In this document: one piece after another, positions 44,425-57,229 of the stretch
Layout: every line of letters begins with the position of its first letter
Position numbering within the stretch: the stretch's first letter is position 1
Assembly: GCA_036346375.1 (NCBI GenBank)
Contig: JAYEVE010000957.1
Span: forward strand, 34,676-98,675
Length of the DNA stretch: 64,000 nucleotides
Source of the DNA: Guadua angustifolia
Lineage: Eukaryota; Streptophyta; Magnoliopsida; Poales; Poaceae
Direction of reading: 5' to 3'
The notes under the pieces: model-generated
The model's database searches: none
The model's input: the letters and a program-made list of their open reading frames with translations, nothing else
Told to the model about the DNA's origin: nothing
Program-made: the position numbers and the translations under genes

Positions 44425-45620
44425 GTCGATTTTTTCCCTAAGCCCACACAACACGGCGTGCGGTCACACGCTACCATGCCTAGTCATAAAAGAAATCTAA
44501 ATCTAACCGTGCAATCCCCAACCTCGTGTGTTATCCTTGCCACTTAAAAGAACCATCTGAGTCAATGAAATATATGATGCCACTTGAAACGATAGCGTAT
44601 GTAACCTTTTAGTCGATAAAATATGGATGCAGTGTATATTTGCGAAATGGCGTGTTTAAAGTGGCAAATATCCAAAAATCTCTTGCAACCTCGTGTGTCG
44701 ATCTGGCATCTCTCCCATTTCTGTTTACAAATCGAACTGAGCCATGCCGGAGGGCCTCCCAAGATAGCTAGGGTTTGGGCACCGTCGTCCTCGCACTTCG
44801 CGATTTCATCCTCTCTCCTGCCATCATCGCCGTCCTCTTCCTCCTCCGGTCCCCCTTGCTGCTGCGAACCTATCATATATTCTACCTTGTCGTCTACTGA
44901 TGTAAACTTCTGTTGTATATATGTATGAATGTGCCACATTGAAATTGACAGTATTCTCTATTTAATTTGAACAGGAGAAGATTTTCTAATTAAATATACA
45001 GATAGCTGGGGACCATCTCATTTTCTTCTGGCACAGTAATGGAAAATGGCCCCAATTATCTTGTTAAGCTCTTCTCGAACATGTCATGCTCATGGTGGAT
45101 GGGTAACATGTACGAAATGAACGAAAGGAACAAATTAACGGTGGTCCTTGCGCAGACAATTAGGTGGAGCAACAAACAATCTCACATTAAAGTCTAAACA
45201 AATTATGTGATGTAGGGCGTGAGCATGTTCTTATATCTCTACAAGGTTTCAAGATTAAATTCAATCGTCTTTGGCATGTACGAAAAATATTTGTAGAATA
45301 GTGCTTTCACCATTTAAAAAAAAAAAATTGGCTAGAAGCTCCGCATTCATTAAAAAAGAAAAACAAACAGCCGAACTATAAAGACATACAAACCTTCCAC
45401 ACACATGCACGCACACATGTCCGTGCTTGCACGCGGCTCATGAGGCGCTGCCGTCAATACTCAAACGCGGGCGGGCTTCTTGGCAGCTCAGCGCCTTCGC
45501 CAGCTGAGATAGGCTCGCTCCTTGTGCTTTCACCGTTTGAATAAGCGTTTTCTTCTTCATATTTCATAAATGTGATTGAGTTTGATAGTTTGTATAGATA
45601 TAGCACATATTCTCCCTGCA
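44425..45620. other. Intergenic, nothing firmly recognised
   Basis: A CT-rich stretch at 44810-44860 and an A run at 45317 are visible. Around 45160 a short piece resembles 24084-24120 of unit B. No coding gene is supported. Confidence 0.35.
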
Positions 45621-45624
45621 TATT

Positions 45625-46180
45625 GTAATTTTTGAGAATTTTTAGGAACTTCTGGCTTCTAAGTTTGGTGAAATTGCGAAGTTTCACCACGTTCGTATTT
45701 TTCAGGTACGGTGTGCTAGTGTTGCTTTCAAGTTTCGACACACTCTTCTCTGTACCATCTAAACTCCAGGATATATGATGGAGGAGGAGAGGAGTACATA
45801 TACATTTTGTAATTTCGTTGGAATACCCTATGAAAACCGGCATTACTACCTCACGAAACATCACCTACTACGTACTCTTATGAGATGCCTGCTATGACTG
45901 ACACCTATTTCCAGTTAGTACTGATTAGCTTTGTCGACGTACGTTCCATTTCGCTTCACTTTCGCCTCCGTTTCGATCCCCGTCTGATCTGGACGTGCTA
46001 GCTACCATGTTCCAATATTTTCTAACGAGGATTGATCGATTGAATTTGACAAGTTCACAAGAATAATGACATGTTTTTAGTTTTGCATGACAGCAGATAT
46101 TCTTACTTTGTTTGTTTGCTGTTACTTTGTAGTGATCGACATTTGTTCCTTAAGAACAGGCCGATCAGTCGGACAGAACT
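45625..46180. repeat. Dispersed duplicated segment, right copy
   Basis: Aligns with 14810-16090 minus its two MITEs and so provides the empty sites for both. Confidence 0.75.
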
Positions 46181-46189
46181 GTATCAGTG

Positions 46190-47620
46190 ATAATTCAAGC
46201 TGCGGGGTCAGCTGGGTCTCACAACCTTCTCGTCATTTTTTTTTTGAATTTTGGTCCAGAGCTCTGGCTTGGCTTGCATTTAAGAAAAAGGCGAGCACCC
46301 TGATGAGTCTTAGACTCGAACAAAGTAACACACCTGTCTTGCAGCGCCTTTCCTTGACGAAATCGAAAGATAGATCCGAAACCGAACGAAAGATACACGT
46401 GTTAAAGAAAAAAAAAACAAAAATTTCATAGTACATTATACTAGTAACATACAATAAGTAATGGAAATCAAATCTACGCATTGATTTGTAGTGTTATTTT
46501 TATTGTTCTACTATGATAGAAAATATAAATAAATAATAGTTTATCAAATCAATTAGATGGAAAAGCATAAACAATCTATACTAACCTTATTGCAAGTAGA
46601 AAAGCTTTGAAAACGAGGACACGGCGAGCAGAGCGGACCACGTACTGACCAGGTACTGACGATGGGTGTGTTTTCGACAGCGTGCAGCCAAGCCCAACAA
46701 GTCATGTACTAGAAGGTGTGCTGAGGTGTGTGTGCATACGATATGTATGGGTATGGTAGTACTAGTGTATGCTCGACGTGCATGCATGCTTTGTAATTTA
46801 CAGAAATTAAATAGATATTTGCAAAATATATGCTTGTGGAATAATCCTGCGTTAACATTTTTTACTACGAGAACTAAACTGGTCTCTGTAAAATTACAAA
46901 GCAAATCTCGCTAAATTGTGAGCATCGACGCTGGAGTCCCTACTTTCACGACTGGAAGAACAACTTTGAAAGCTTCCCGCGTAGGTGTTGATCTCCTTGA
47001 GAAGAGCCATGTAGGAGCGCCTCGTTGTCTCGTGCAGCTTCTTGGAAACTTCAAAACAATCCGACCCCAAGCAAACACCGGAAACATAACAATCTTGAGC
47101 CAGGTTGAGCCGGCCCTCGTTACAGCAGAAGCGGCTACAAATGGCCATTGTCATTCCTGCACACCGCGCCTACTGCTACCTACTTAGGGTGGGATATCCA
47201 ATTAATTAGGGAGCTCTCTCCTCAACACCACTCGGCCTCACCCGACCCGCCATTCCATCGGTACTGGGTAAGGGTTTAGTACTGGGTAAGTTTAAAGGGT
47301 AAGGGTTTATTTACACTTTCTGCGGTAAGTAGGAGTAGTACCCTAAATAAATTACTGGCTAGCTCGATCTGATTTGTATTGTCCACCGTATACTACTAAT
47401 ATATATATTGTAAAATTTCTCTCAAACGAAACTTAAAGAAGGGGCTGTGGAATTCTCCTTCAAACATTGCCTTGAGCCTGGCACACCACATTTGCCCAGC
47501 AAGCAACAATCAATGTCCATATGCGTAAAAGTACTTCTCCAGCACCTCGCGCCTCCATGGGCAAGATGAAAACTAAATGAGCTCAAACAACCGGAGAGGA
47601 GGATCTGGATTTTATGCACA
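46190..47620. other. Intergenic, nothing firmly recognised
   Basis: The longest open stretches (for example minus strand 46894-47154) show no recognised domain. A 'gtaagggttta' motif repeats near 47267-47310. No gene is claimed. Confidence 0.35.
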
Positions 47621-47626
47621 TCCCGG

Positions 47627-48164
47627 TAGGGGTAGGTATTCGGTTTTTTCGGATTGATCGGTTCGGTTTTTTCGGTTTTAAAATAATTCATTTTTTGGAA
47701 ACTAAAAACTGAATTTCTCTAATCAAAATAAAAAACCGAACCGAATTAACCGAAATATTTCAGTTCGGTTAATTCGGTTTTTTGGTTAACCAAAATATGA
47801 ATAAACACTAGGTAAATTAGATTTAGTCCTTATATCGCAACATAGAGTATGGATAAACCCACACAATATTCATAGATAATTACAATATAAGCATAATAGA
47901 ATATATGAATATACCAAACATATACATAAATGTATTAGAATATGAGAATTTTTAGCGGCTTTAGGAAGAATATTATAAAAATGGTATTGTACATAGGCTA
48001 TTCGGTTATTTTGGTTTTTGAAAGAGAAAAACCGAACCGAACACCAAAAACCAAATTATACCAAAACAAAAACCGAACCGAAAACCGAAAAAACCGAAAT
48101 AATCGGTTAATTCGGTGCAGTTTGGTTCGGTAATTCAGTTTCTATTTAAAAATGCCCACCCCTA
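47627..48164. mobile_element. Non-autonomous hAT element, 538 bp
   Basis: The ends 'taggggtaggtattcgg' and 'aatgcccacccctac' are inverted relatives. The interior is full of 'ttcggtt'/'aaccgaa' motifs, typical of a common plant hAT family. Eight-base flanks 'catcccgg' and 'catatcgt' match at 5 of 8. Confidence 0.7.
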
Positions 48165-48187
48165 CATATCGTTCACAGGCTTGTAGC

Positions 48188-49590
48188 CAGGGTTTGCCAT
48201 ATCATCGATAATCATGCTAATATCGCAATTATCTACCGTATCAAGCTGGTTTGGTATATAAAACCGCTTGGTAAACCGGTAAAATTCAAATGCAAATTAA
48301 AAAATGTGAAAATTTTTTAAAAAAGGTGCGAACAATTTTTGAAATTTTTTTATGAGGTCCTGAAGCAATGCTAATGATTCTGTAAAATTTTCATATGATT
48401 ATCAGATATGTGTATTTTTTTAAAACTTCTAACAATGCTATTGTCTTTTTATATACTATTCTATTTTTTATTTTCTAGGGGAAATAATGATGTCTAATAT
48501 TTGTAAACAATTTATGTGATGTCCAAAAGGCAATGCTAATGATTTTTTTAAAAAAATTTAGATGATGATCAGACCTATATATTTTTAAAAAATTCTAAAG
48601 GTTCTACTGCCTTTGTATATCCTATTCGGTTTATTATTTTCTAGGGGCAATAAATAAAGTCTAATATTTCTAAAATTTTTAATACATGATCCTTGGGAAA
48701 TTTTATGATACTATTAAAATTTTAGAGCATGATCAAGCTTGTAAATGTTTATACAAATCTGAAAGTCTCTTCGTTCCTTTTCATTAATGGCTATTTTTTA
48801 TTTTCCAGAAGAAATAAATGAATTCAAAAATTATTGAAATTTCTTTGAGATATTTTATAGATTAATTTTGATTTTATGCAATTATTTACATTTTTTAATT
48901 TTCCTTGAGTGTATAGAAATTTTAATAAAATCGTGTAAAATGGCTCCAAAATTGAAAATAAAAAATGGCGAAAATAGCTTGAAAATCAATAAAAATAGCT
49001 CAAATATCGATCAATTTTTGATTTTTTTTAGATGAAATTTGACCACCAATTTCAAAATATATGACTTCAAACTCATTCGATTTCTACCAAATTTTTTACC
49101 GAATTTCGGTCAGTTTTTATGATAATCAAAAATACAAAATCATTCAAAAATTGAAAATACAATATTTCGAACCATGCTCGTAGCAGCCCTTCGTGAGGCA
49201 TCTAGCCATGAGTTCCTTATTGTACTGTCTACAAAACCAAATTGAGGTTGAAAACCGAATCCCAGTCGACATCGATTTTTGTCAAAACTTGTCCGAAAAT
49301 CATCAAAAACCAAGGGGTTTCGAAATGAAATTTTTTTCAAAAAATAAAAAATCAACTGGTTTTCACTGTTAATCAGTTGATTTTCACCGATAATATACCG
49401 TTCAAGTGAAATTTTCCAATGACCAATTTTTAGCGATTTTCATCGATAATCAAGCGATTTATGTCGCATAAAATTTCCCAAATTTTTGAATTCTATCGGT
49501 TTATCGATCGATATAGTTTATCGAACTAGCTAGCTTGATACAGTCAAAAATCATGATTTTTGAGTGATTTCGTCGATATTTGAAACCCTG
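48188..49590. mobile_element. TIR element, about 1.4 kb, class uncertain
   Basis: It begins CAGGGTTTGCCATATCATCG and ends with the inverse form 'cgtcgatatttgaaaccctg'. The interior is AT-rich with repeated 'ctaatattt' and 'tttattttctaggggaaata' blocks. No transposase is seen. A TSD is unclear (cttgtagc versus ctttacag). Confidence 0.6.
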
Positions 49591-49599
49591 CTTTACAGT

Positions 49600-50122
49600 A
49601 CACTAGATTTAATATGGATTGTTCATTCTTATACATCCAATGGATCAAATTAGCTAATATTATTTATGAGAAGTTTTACAATGTGGTATATTGGTAGTAT
49701 ATGGTTGTGGTAGAAATCAGATCTAACTGTCTATTTGTTAGGGATATTACAAACTTTTGATCGTATTTTGCATTACACCTTGCTAGTATCCTCGACGTCA
49801 CTGCCCAAATTCATGCATCATTGCTTACCCAATTCGTGTCGACGCCAACGCCCTCCCGGTTCCTATCGACACCGAGACAGTCCCCTCTAGATCTTGATGA
49901 TGTCACAACCATCGCCTTTCTGGTTCCTGTCGATGCTGTAGCAGTCGCCCACCCAGTTCCTATTGACACCAACGCCCCTAGCCACACCGTCCGTGTTCAG
50001 AATAGAAAAGGATGGTCAATTAAAGCATTACCCTTCACAGGATTTCTGCTACCAATACTTCCGGTAGAAGTATAACTAAAACCTAACTAATTCAATCTGT
50101 TAAATCAAATATAATGGACGAC
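49600..50122. other. Intergenic, nothing recognised
   Basis: At 49820-49990 'ccagttcctattgacaccaacgcc'-like text recurs three times in degenerate form. No gene is supported. Confidence 0.35.
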
Positions 50123-50130
50123 TAATATTT

Positions 50131-50360
50131 AGGCCTAGTTTGGGATAGCTTCTGATTGTGCAGATTCTAGATTCTCCAAAAATCAGGTAGATGGTAGCTT
50201 GTGATTTTGTGTACAACTCTGCTTCTTATTGTGGAAGAAGCTTCTAAAGAAGCTTTTTGGAGAAGCCGAATTTAGATTCTTAGATAATCAAAAGCTATCA
50301 CCTACCTGATTCTTAAAGAATCCGAATCTGCACAATTAGAAGCTGTTTTAAACTAGGCCT
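50131..50360. mobile_element. hAT-type MITE, 230 bp
   Basis: Terminal inverted repeats AGGCCTAGTTT and its exact complement, with long inner complementarity ('attgtgcagattc' / 'gaatctgcacaatt'). Eight-base duplications 'taatattt' (50123-50130) and 'taatattg' (50361-50368) match at 7 of 8. Confidence 0.88.
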
Positions 50361-50474
50361 TAATATTGTGTATCGTAAAAGAGCTCATTATTTATACTTC
50401 CTCTAGTATTACAGTTGTAGAAATATCCTTAACAAATCAATAGCTACATCTGATTTTTAGTACTCACCATCTAC

Positions 50475-51840
50475 TTACTAGTATACTACACCACAAAATT
50501 TCTCACCAATTATATCCCCAAATATTGGTATCTTCCTGAACCATTCCTTCTTGTTGAACCCAGCTTTAGCACGTCCCTTCCTTCCAAGGGTAGCTCTCCA
50601 AACCTGGGACGAGGTGGAAACATAGCTCGGCCTATAAGAGATCTGAAGAGGGCAAATACACCGCCTCAAGGAGTTGGGCACCAACTCTGTATTATTGCTT
50701 CTATGATCTTAGGAGCACTGACCACCATGGCCCAAACGAAAGTCAAGAGCAAATGACTTTGGTTCCATTAGTATCTGCCATGCCTGTTGAGCAAGGTGAG
50801 CCAAGTTGAACAGTTCAATATCTCTGAACTCCAAAATAGAGTTCTGAGATTGTCATCTACTCCCAGCTTTCTGATATTGTCATCTTCTCCTAGCTGACCC
50901 ACACTGTCTTTCTCTCCCTATGCTTGCTTCCCCACAAAAAATGATGGATCATAGCATTTATGTGGTTGCAGAGGCCACGGGGCAATTTTAGAAAAACCAT
51001 AGAGTTGATAGGTATGGCTTAAACGATGGATTTTATAAGAACTTCCTTCCCACCAGCTAATAATGGTTGTTCTACTCAAACTTGTATCTTGCCCCAAATC
51101 CTATCTTTCAAAACCCTGAAGACACCATTCTTCGAACGGCTAACATCCGTAGGGAGGGAGTCCATAATATCTCTCATTTAGAGATTCATTCGGGACATGA
51201 ACAATACCCTTGATAGCATCCCTTGTTTGATCACTGCAGCCTCGACCAAAGAAAATAGATGATTTTGCCAAATTTACCAGCTGCCCCTAGGCATTGTAGT
51301 ATTGTCATCCGTAAACAACAGATGGTTAACCACTGGATCCTGCCTAGCTATAAGAATCCCTTGGAGATTATTAATTCAGTGTTTCTTCCTTATTGAGAAT
51401 GCAAGACAAACCCTTCTGCACACATATAGGAAGATATTGGGTCTCCATAGTGCATTCCTTTCGTACGAAGAAAATAATCAAGTCTCCCACCATTGAAAAG
51501 CACTGCGAACGAGACTAACTTGACACATTTCATAACTTTGCCCACCCATGGCGAGCTAAAACCCATTCAACTCAGTCGTATAGCCATCGCCATATCCAGT
51601 TTTAGGGCATATATAGTACCTACTCTTCTTTGTGCAATTAGTTCGCACAAAGTGCAAACATTCATATGCTGCCACCACATTATCTGTAACAATTCTTCTA
51701 CGAATATAATTGCCAACAACACAGCCTTCAACCGGTTGGCAAGTGCTTTGAAAATGATCTTGTAGATCACATTGCACAAGCTTATAGGGCTACAAAGCAA
51801 AACTGATATAGTTCATCTGGATTATCATATGATGACCCAT
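50475..51840 (-). pseudogene. L1-type LINE ORF2 remnant (reverse transcriptase)
   Basis: The minus strand reads 'PISLCNVIYKIIFKALANRL' near 51780, then 'KLDMAMA' near 51580 (motif A), the active-site tetrad FTDD (51304-51315) where L1 elements have FADD or YADD, and a downstream 'KAGFNKKEWFRKIPIFGD'-type region near 50540. Frames are broken by several indels. It is oriented opposite to the LINEs at 18.2 and 42.9 kb. Confidence 0.8.
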
Positions 51841-52004
51841 CCGATCTGTTTAAGCATGTGAATATGTGATGAAGTTTTTCGCTTGTCTCCTGTTCCTGTC
51901 ATGGTGAAAGAATCAGGTGTCTTTGGTCATTGGATATCACAAATTGTGAGGGCGAACCCGTAGAAGCAAGATCATGCATGGGCCATTATTTGACAATACA
52001 ATTC

Positions 52005-52655
52005 TGACGAGGGCTGGGAACTCCTTGACCGGCCGGCGTGCGGTCAACGGATCCCCAAGCTCGGAAGGCCCGACCGCGATTTGAGTACGATCGGGCGCTC
52101 GACCTCGGCGCAGTGCCCGAGCTTCGACTCACTTACGACCTCTAGCTCGGGCGGTCTCATTCAAGCCCCGTCCGCCAAGGATTTCGGATCTAGCATTTGA
52201 TTGGCGGTTTCGGAAGAACGGTCGTGGGGATGACTAAGAGTCTGCGCAGCAAGTTTCGGGCGATTCTTGCCAGCCCTCAAGGTGCCAAGGCCCCTTTCAA
52301 GGATCGCACCCTACCGCTCTGAGCGAGAGTATAAAGACCAAGGCGCGATGAGCTCCAAAGAGGGCGAACACAAGACACACCAAAGCGGCTCGAGCTAGGA
52401 ATCACCATTACCGTCTTGAATTGTAAACACCGCTCAGTACACCCAGATAACAAGAATCACCGCCGCAAGGCGGATCGAGTAGAGCTATTACCTTCCGAGG
52501 CTCGAACCAAGATAAACTCTTGTCTCGTGCTCGTTGTCGCCTTGTTCACCATCACCGCGATCGATTTTCTTCGCTTCGCTCGAGCAAAACGCTCGGGTTC
52601 CATAAACTCTCGACCCTACCTCTTTTCTCGCGGTGATTTATCCCGATCGTCGACA
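52005..52655 (+). repeat. Tat-2 5' LTR
   Basis: 651 bases with TATA-like 'gagtataaagacc' near 52330. Differs from the 3' LTR by substitutions and many 1-base indels. Confidence 0.92.
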
Positions 52656-52719
52656 AATTGGCGCCACCGTGGGGCGATTGTTTTGCTTTTCGAGAACGAC
52701 ACGGGATCCCGGGAGCATG

Positions 52720-54330
52720 GCGCCCTTCATCGATGGATTTTCCTCGAGCACGGACTCGACTCCGTGTCCTCGTTCACGCATTCGCCGCCGCTCGAGCAAA
52801 GACGCTACGATGGCGACGGTCAAGGCGCCAGAGGAGATGCGGATGACCGTGATTCGAACCCCAAGACGCTTCACGGATAGTGCGGTTGCCATCAACCAAG
52901 CCATAACCGCTCTCCGTGAGAGGCCAGAGAAGGCCAAGACGCGTCTTCGAGCCGCCAGCTCCTCACTGCGAGAGCGCCTCGCGCTATCGCCCGTCATGGC
53001 CGACCCGAGAGAGGCGGTCGGAGCTCTTTTGGCCGAGCCTCGCCAAGAGCTCAATCGAACTCTGACCGAGGTCGAACCTCCGTGACCGAAGTCAACACTC
53101 GGGGACCCGCTCCCGAGAAGTAACGATAACACGCCACGCCGTCACCGCGTCGGACACCTCCTGCAGAGTTAGCCCTCGAGCAACAAAGCTCGGGACGAGA
53201 CTCACGCAGACGATGCCTTGGCCCCCACGCACCGCGCGCCAACCGAGACCAGGCACTGAGCCGAAGCCGCTCCAGTCGATGGCGCAGTCTGCGGACCTCT
53301 CCCGGGACGTTCCGCCCAAGCGCGCAGGTCAGAGACCGCCTGCGTTACCAACCAGGTGATTCCCGTGCTCGGCACCATGGTCGTTCCCTCCGGAGGTCGA
53401 GCCGCCGCCGGGGGAGCCTCGACTCCGAGTCTGGCAGCAGCAGGGATCTTGTCGGCGATGACCATGACCGGCGTGCACTGTCCGCCTCTACTATGCATGG
53501 CGTACTCAAGACGGCCTTCGTCGCGTCGCGGTGGCGGCAGGCTCAAGCCAGCGCACATCGAAGCGCTCGACGGGACTAAGAACCCCGACGAAGTTCTGTC
53601 CATCTATTCGGCCGCTATCTGGCGGCGGAGGGGACGAGCTTCAGTAATGGCAAACTACCTCCGGATCGCGGGACAGGGCCGCTGAGACGGCTTTTTAATC
53701 GAAGCTTGCCCTTCAGTCGTGGTGCCAGATTCAGAACGCCTTCGCTCCAACTTCCAGAGTTGTTACGAGCGGCCGCAGGCGAGAAAGACTGGATCGTGTC
53801 ATCCGTGGGAAGAAACGAGCCATCTGCGACTTTGTGCGGCGATTCATCCGCACAAGGAACTCGATCCCGAGCATTTCGACGAGGCCGTCATCAAGGCCTT
53901 CAAGTTCGGGTCCGCGTGATCGGACGATCTCACCAAGACACGAGATCACCTCGAGACTCAGCCACAACAAACTTTTCCCGCATGGCGAGGCGATGACGCG
54001 GACGCAGACGATGCCGTCCATTGAACGCGACACGACCAAGGTAAGCTTGAGTCGCAGACAAACAGGGCGCCCGCCCAACTCTGTGCGGCAAACCAAGGCG
54101 CCACCACCAAGCCAGCGAAGCGATCGTAGAAGGTGGCGGAGGCTCTGCGCGGTGATCTCGGCATGGATGGCGGCCATGAGGTCCTCGAGGTCCGAGGCCA
54201 AGCTCGGGAGGACTCTAAGCCTCGCCAAGGTCGACCAGACCACACTAGACGAAGAACCAAATTTCAGCAGAGGGCTAACGTCTTGCGGCCCCGACGGCCG
54301 ATGCCCTACCGAGGGACCGAAGGACACGCG
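52720..54330 (+). pseudogene. Tat-2 gag
   Basis: 'KPAHIEALDGTKNPDEVLSI' and 'SVMANYLRIA' at about 53545-53680 are the gag core. The N-terminal part from 52718 (MAPFIDGF) is Arg- and Ala-rich. Frame changes are frequent. Confidence 0.8.
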
Positions 54331-54689
54331 GGATATGACGAATCAAGTTACGCCTATTCCCAGTATGGCTACCACGACTGCGGAACCGCAGCTTGGAGTA
54401 TAAATTGGGCGCTTTCTATGATGGGCGGGGTGAGATGCCCGTGTTCAGAAGGATGACGACCACAGAGACCGGTGAATGCGTGGCGACCACGATGACCTCG
54501 ATTTGGAGTTCCAGCAAGGTGAGCGCGGATTGACGTCATCTTGGTGGCTCATCGGCCTACGCACGGTAGCGAGGTCAAGGCCGCCGCGGACCATCTACCA
54601 AGTCGCCGGGGGAGGTCCGTCGAGCAGACCGCAAGTGGGTCAGCCACCATCACCTTCTCTCCGAGGACGCTCTCCCGTGTATGGCCCGA

Positions 54690-55080
54690 GACACGAAGAC
54701 CGCCTTTGTCGTGACTCGACCATTAGCAACACCACGGCCGGTCGCGTCATGGTCGATGGCGGCGGCTCTCTTAACTTGTCGCAGCGAAGAGCGCCGACCG
54801 GATCACGATTCCCGGTCGAAGGTCAAGAGCATCACCATACCATTCTTGGGATAGTCCAGGGAGCTCGACCACCCCTTAGGGCGGTCGTCTTACCTGCCAC
54901 CTTCAGTGGCTCGACAACTTTCGCATCGAGTTGATCACCTTCGAGGTGGTCGAGGGTGACCTCCGTCTAACGCCATCCTCGGGCGGCGGCTTTGGTCAAG
55001 TTCATGGCGACCAACCATTATAGCCATCGGTGCATGAAGTCGCTGGTCCCAAGTGTCATCATCAGTGCGAGGCGACCTAA
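54690..55080 (+). pseudogene. Tat-2 protease
   Basis: 'VMVDGGGSLNL' (about 54750) is the active-site region, followed in other frames by 'FRIELITFEVVEGD' and 'KFMATNHYS', the section equivalent to Tat-1 39624-40085. Confidence 0.75.
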
Positions 55081-55379
55081 GCGGCACATGGTTGCAGACC
55101 AAAGCCTTGGCTCTCGCCGCATCTGCCTCAGCTGTGATCCGGAGGCGACGACAAGAACGCCCGCCTTAGCATAAGCAAATTCAGCCAATGGGAACAGAAA
55201 GGCGTCGGCCGATGAGAGTGACTCGCCAAAAAGGGTCCACGTCTCGGACGAGCTGAGTTCCAAATAGGAACTTGAGCTCGTCACTTTCCTCCGCGCCAAC
55301 AAGGGCATATTTGCTTGGGAGCCCGCGGACATGCCTGGCGTCCCGAGGGAGGTGATCGAGCACAAGTTACAGGTGGGAT

Positions 55380-56090
55380 CCGGCCCCGACACAGACGCCC
55401 AGAAGTGCGCCGCTTCTCCCGGAGAAGGTCGCGATCATCAAGGAGAACCTTGACAAGCTCTTGAAGGCCGGCTTCATTCGTGAGATTAACTACTCCGAGT
55501 GGTAGCCAACCCGGTCATCGTGCTTGTAAGAAGGGAGGAAAGTGGAGAATGTCGTCGACCATACGGGTTGAACTCGGCTTGCGAAGGACAACTTCCCGCT
55601 TCACAAGATCGACGTGATCGTCGACTCCACCGCTGAATGCCAAGATCTTCGAGCTTCTTGGATGCTTACTCGGGATACCACCAGATCAAGGCCGCGGTCG
55701 AGGACGAAAGCAAGACTTCCTTCATCCGCCGTTTGGCACCTATTGCTATATCGACCATGTCATTTGGTCTGCAGTAATGCAGGGGCCACCTTTCAACGAC
55801 TGATGACCAAGACTTTCGAGCCGCAGATCGGGTGGAACCTTGAGGTCTACGTGGATGACATCATCGTCAAAAGCCCCGCCGAGGGCGACCACGTTCGCGA
55901 CCTCGAGGAGACCTTCGCCAACCTGAACAGGCACAAGATCAAGCTCAACCCCGAGAAGTGCGTGTTCGGTGCGTCGCCCCGTGAAGGTGCTTTCGGCTAC
56001 ATGATCGGGGCTCTGGGGTTGGTCCAAACCGGAGAAGATCGAGGCGATCAAGCAGATGGCACCCCCGACTTCGATCAAGTAGGTGCAAAG
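55380..56090 (+). pseudogene. Tat-2 reverse transcriptase
   Basis: Frames in sequence give 'LLKAGFIREINYSEW', 'GYHQIKAAVEDESKTSF', 'GATFQRLMTKTFEPQIGWNL' and 'EVYVDDIIVKS' (YVDD at 55848-55859), then 'KIKLNPEKCVFGASP'. Shifts and stops are present. Confidence 0.9.
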
Positions 56091-57010
56091 CCTCACTGGC
56101 CGCATGGCCACCCTCAGCAGGTTCATCTCGAGGCTCGGCGAGCGCGGGCTCCCATTCTTCCAAACCTTGCGCAAGCACGGGGGCTTCGAGTGGACTCCAG
56201 AGGCCCAACGATCCTTCGACGATCTGATAGGCACTGCCGCGTCCCCACTCCTCTCCATAACGCCGCAACTGGTGAGAAGTTCTTGCTATATCTCGCGCCG
56301 CCCTCAAGCCGTTAGTGCCGCCCCTGGTGGCGAACGGGTCTCGATAGCACCCATTTATTATGTCACGAGGTCTTGCACGGCGAAGGGCGCTACCCGCAGG
56401 TCGTAAGTATTATATGCTCTCCTCATGGCCAGCGTAAGCTCGGCACTATTTCAGCGCTCTGTGGTCGCCCCGAGCGGCTTCCGCTGGGGACATCCTGAGA
56501 ACCCGGAGGGTGGCGACGAATCACCAAGTGGGCCATGGAACCTGGCGGCGTTCGGCGTCCGTGTCGCGGGCGCATACGACCATAAAGTCACAAGTGCTCA
56601 CGACTTCGTGGTGGTCGAAAGCAGACGTCGAGCCCGCCTCCCGAGCTTGTGTCGAAGAGGAAAAGCCCGGGTCATGTTCTTCGACGGCTCGAGGTCCTTC
56701 ACGCCTTCGGGCTGGGATCCTTATCCTCACCCAGCGGCGACAAATTGAGGTATCGTAATTCGTTTTGGCTTCGGCGACCAACAATATGGCGGAATACTGA
56801 AGCCCTCTGGCCGGCTTCTGAGCTTGCAAGGCTTTGGGTGTCGCCGCTTTGGTCGTGAAGGGCAACTCCCACTTCGTCATCAACCGGTTCAACAAGGACT
56901 ACCAATGCTCTGGAGACTCGATGGCTAAGTACCTCGCCGAGGTCGCAAAGATGGAGAAATGGTTCCGTAACTTGGAGCTCAAGCACATCCCAGTAGGGAC
57001 AACTCCAATA
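56090..57010 (+). pseudogene. Tat-2 connection and RNase H
   Basis: 'GRMATLSRFISRLGERGLPF' and 'GGFEWTPEAQRSFDDLI' (56100-56230) are the typical section after the reverse transcriptase. 'VMFFDGSRSF' near 56673 is the first RNase H catalytic region and 'VVKGNSHFVINRFNKDY' near 56853 the next. Confidence 0.82.
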
Positions 57011-57229
57011 AGCAGACTTCCTCTCCAAGCTCGGCTCCTCCGGCAGCGACATCCCACCCGACGTCATCACAGAGGCGCTCTCGTCCCGTCGATTTCGACC
57101 AAGGGGCCATAGTGGCCCGTGGTCGGTACCCCCTCCTGGGCCGAGGCCATCCACAATTTCATTGCTCAGGCGACTCACCACGAAACTCGCCGAGAAGAGC
57201 CGGATCAACGAGGCGATGCAGTAGACACG

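Noticed and set aside
44623..44928. 101-aa plus-strand ORF as a gene
   Set aside because: Ser/Pro-rich low-complexity reading from a CT-rich tract; nothing familiar in it.
46894..47154. 86-aa minus-strand ORF as a gene
   Set aside because: No recognised domain, no paralog in the window and no supporting splice or promoter signals.
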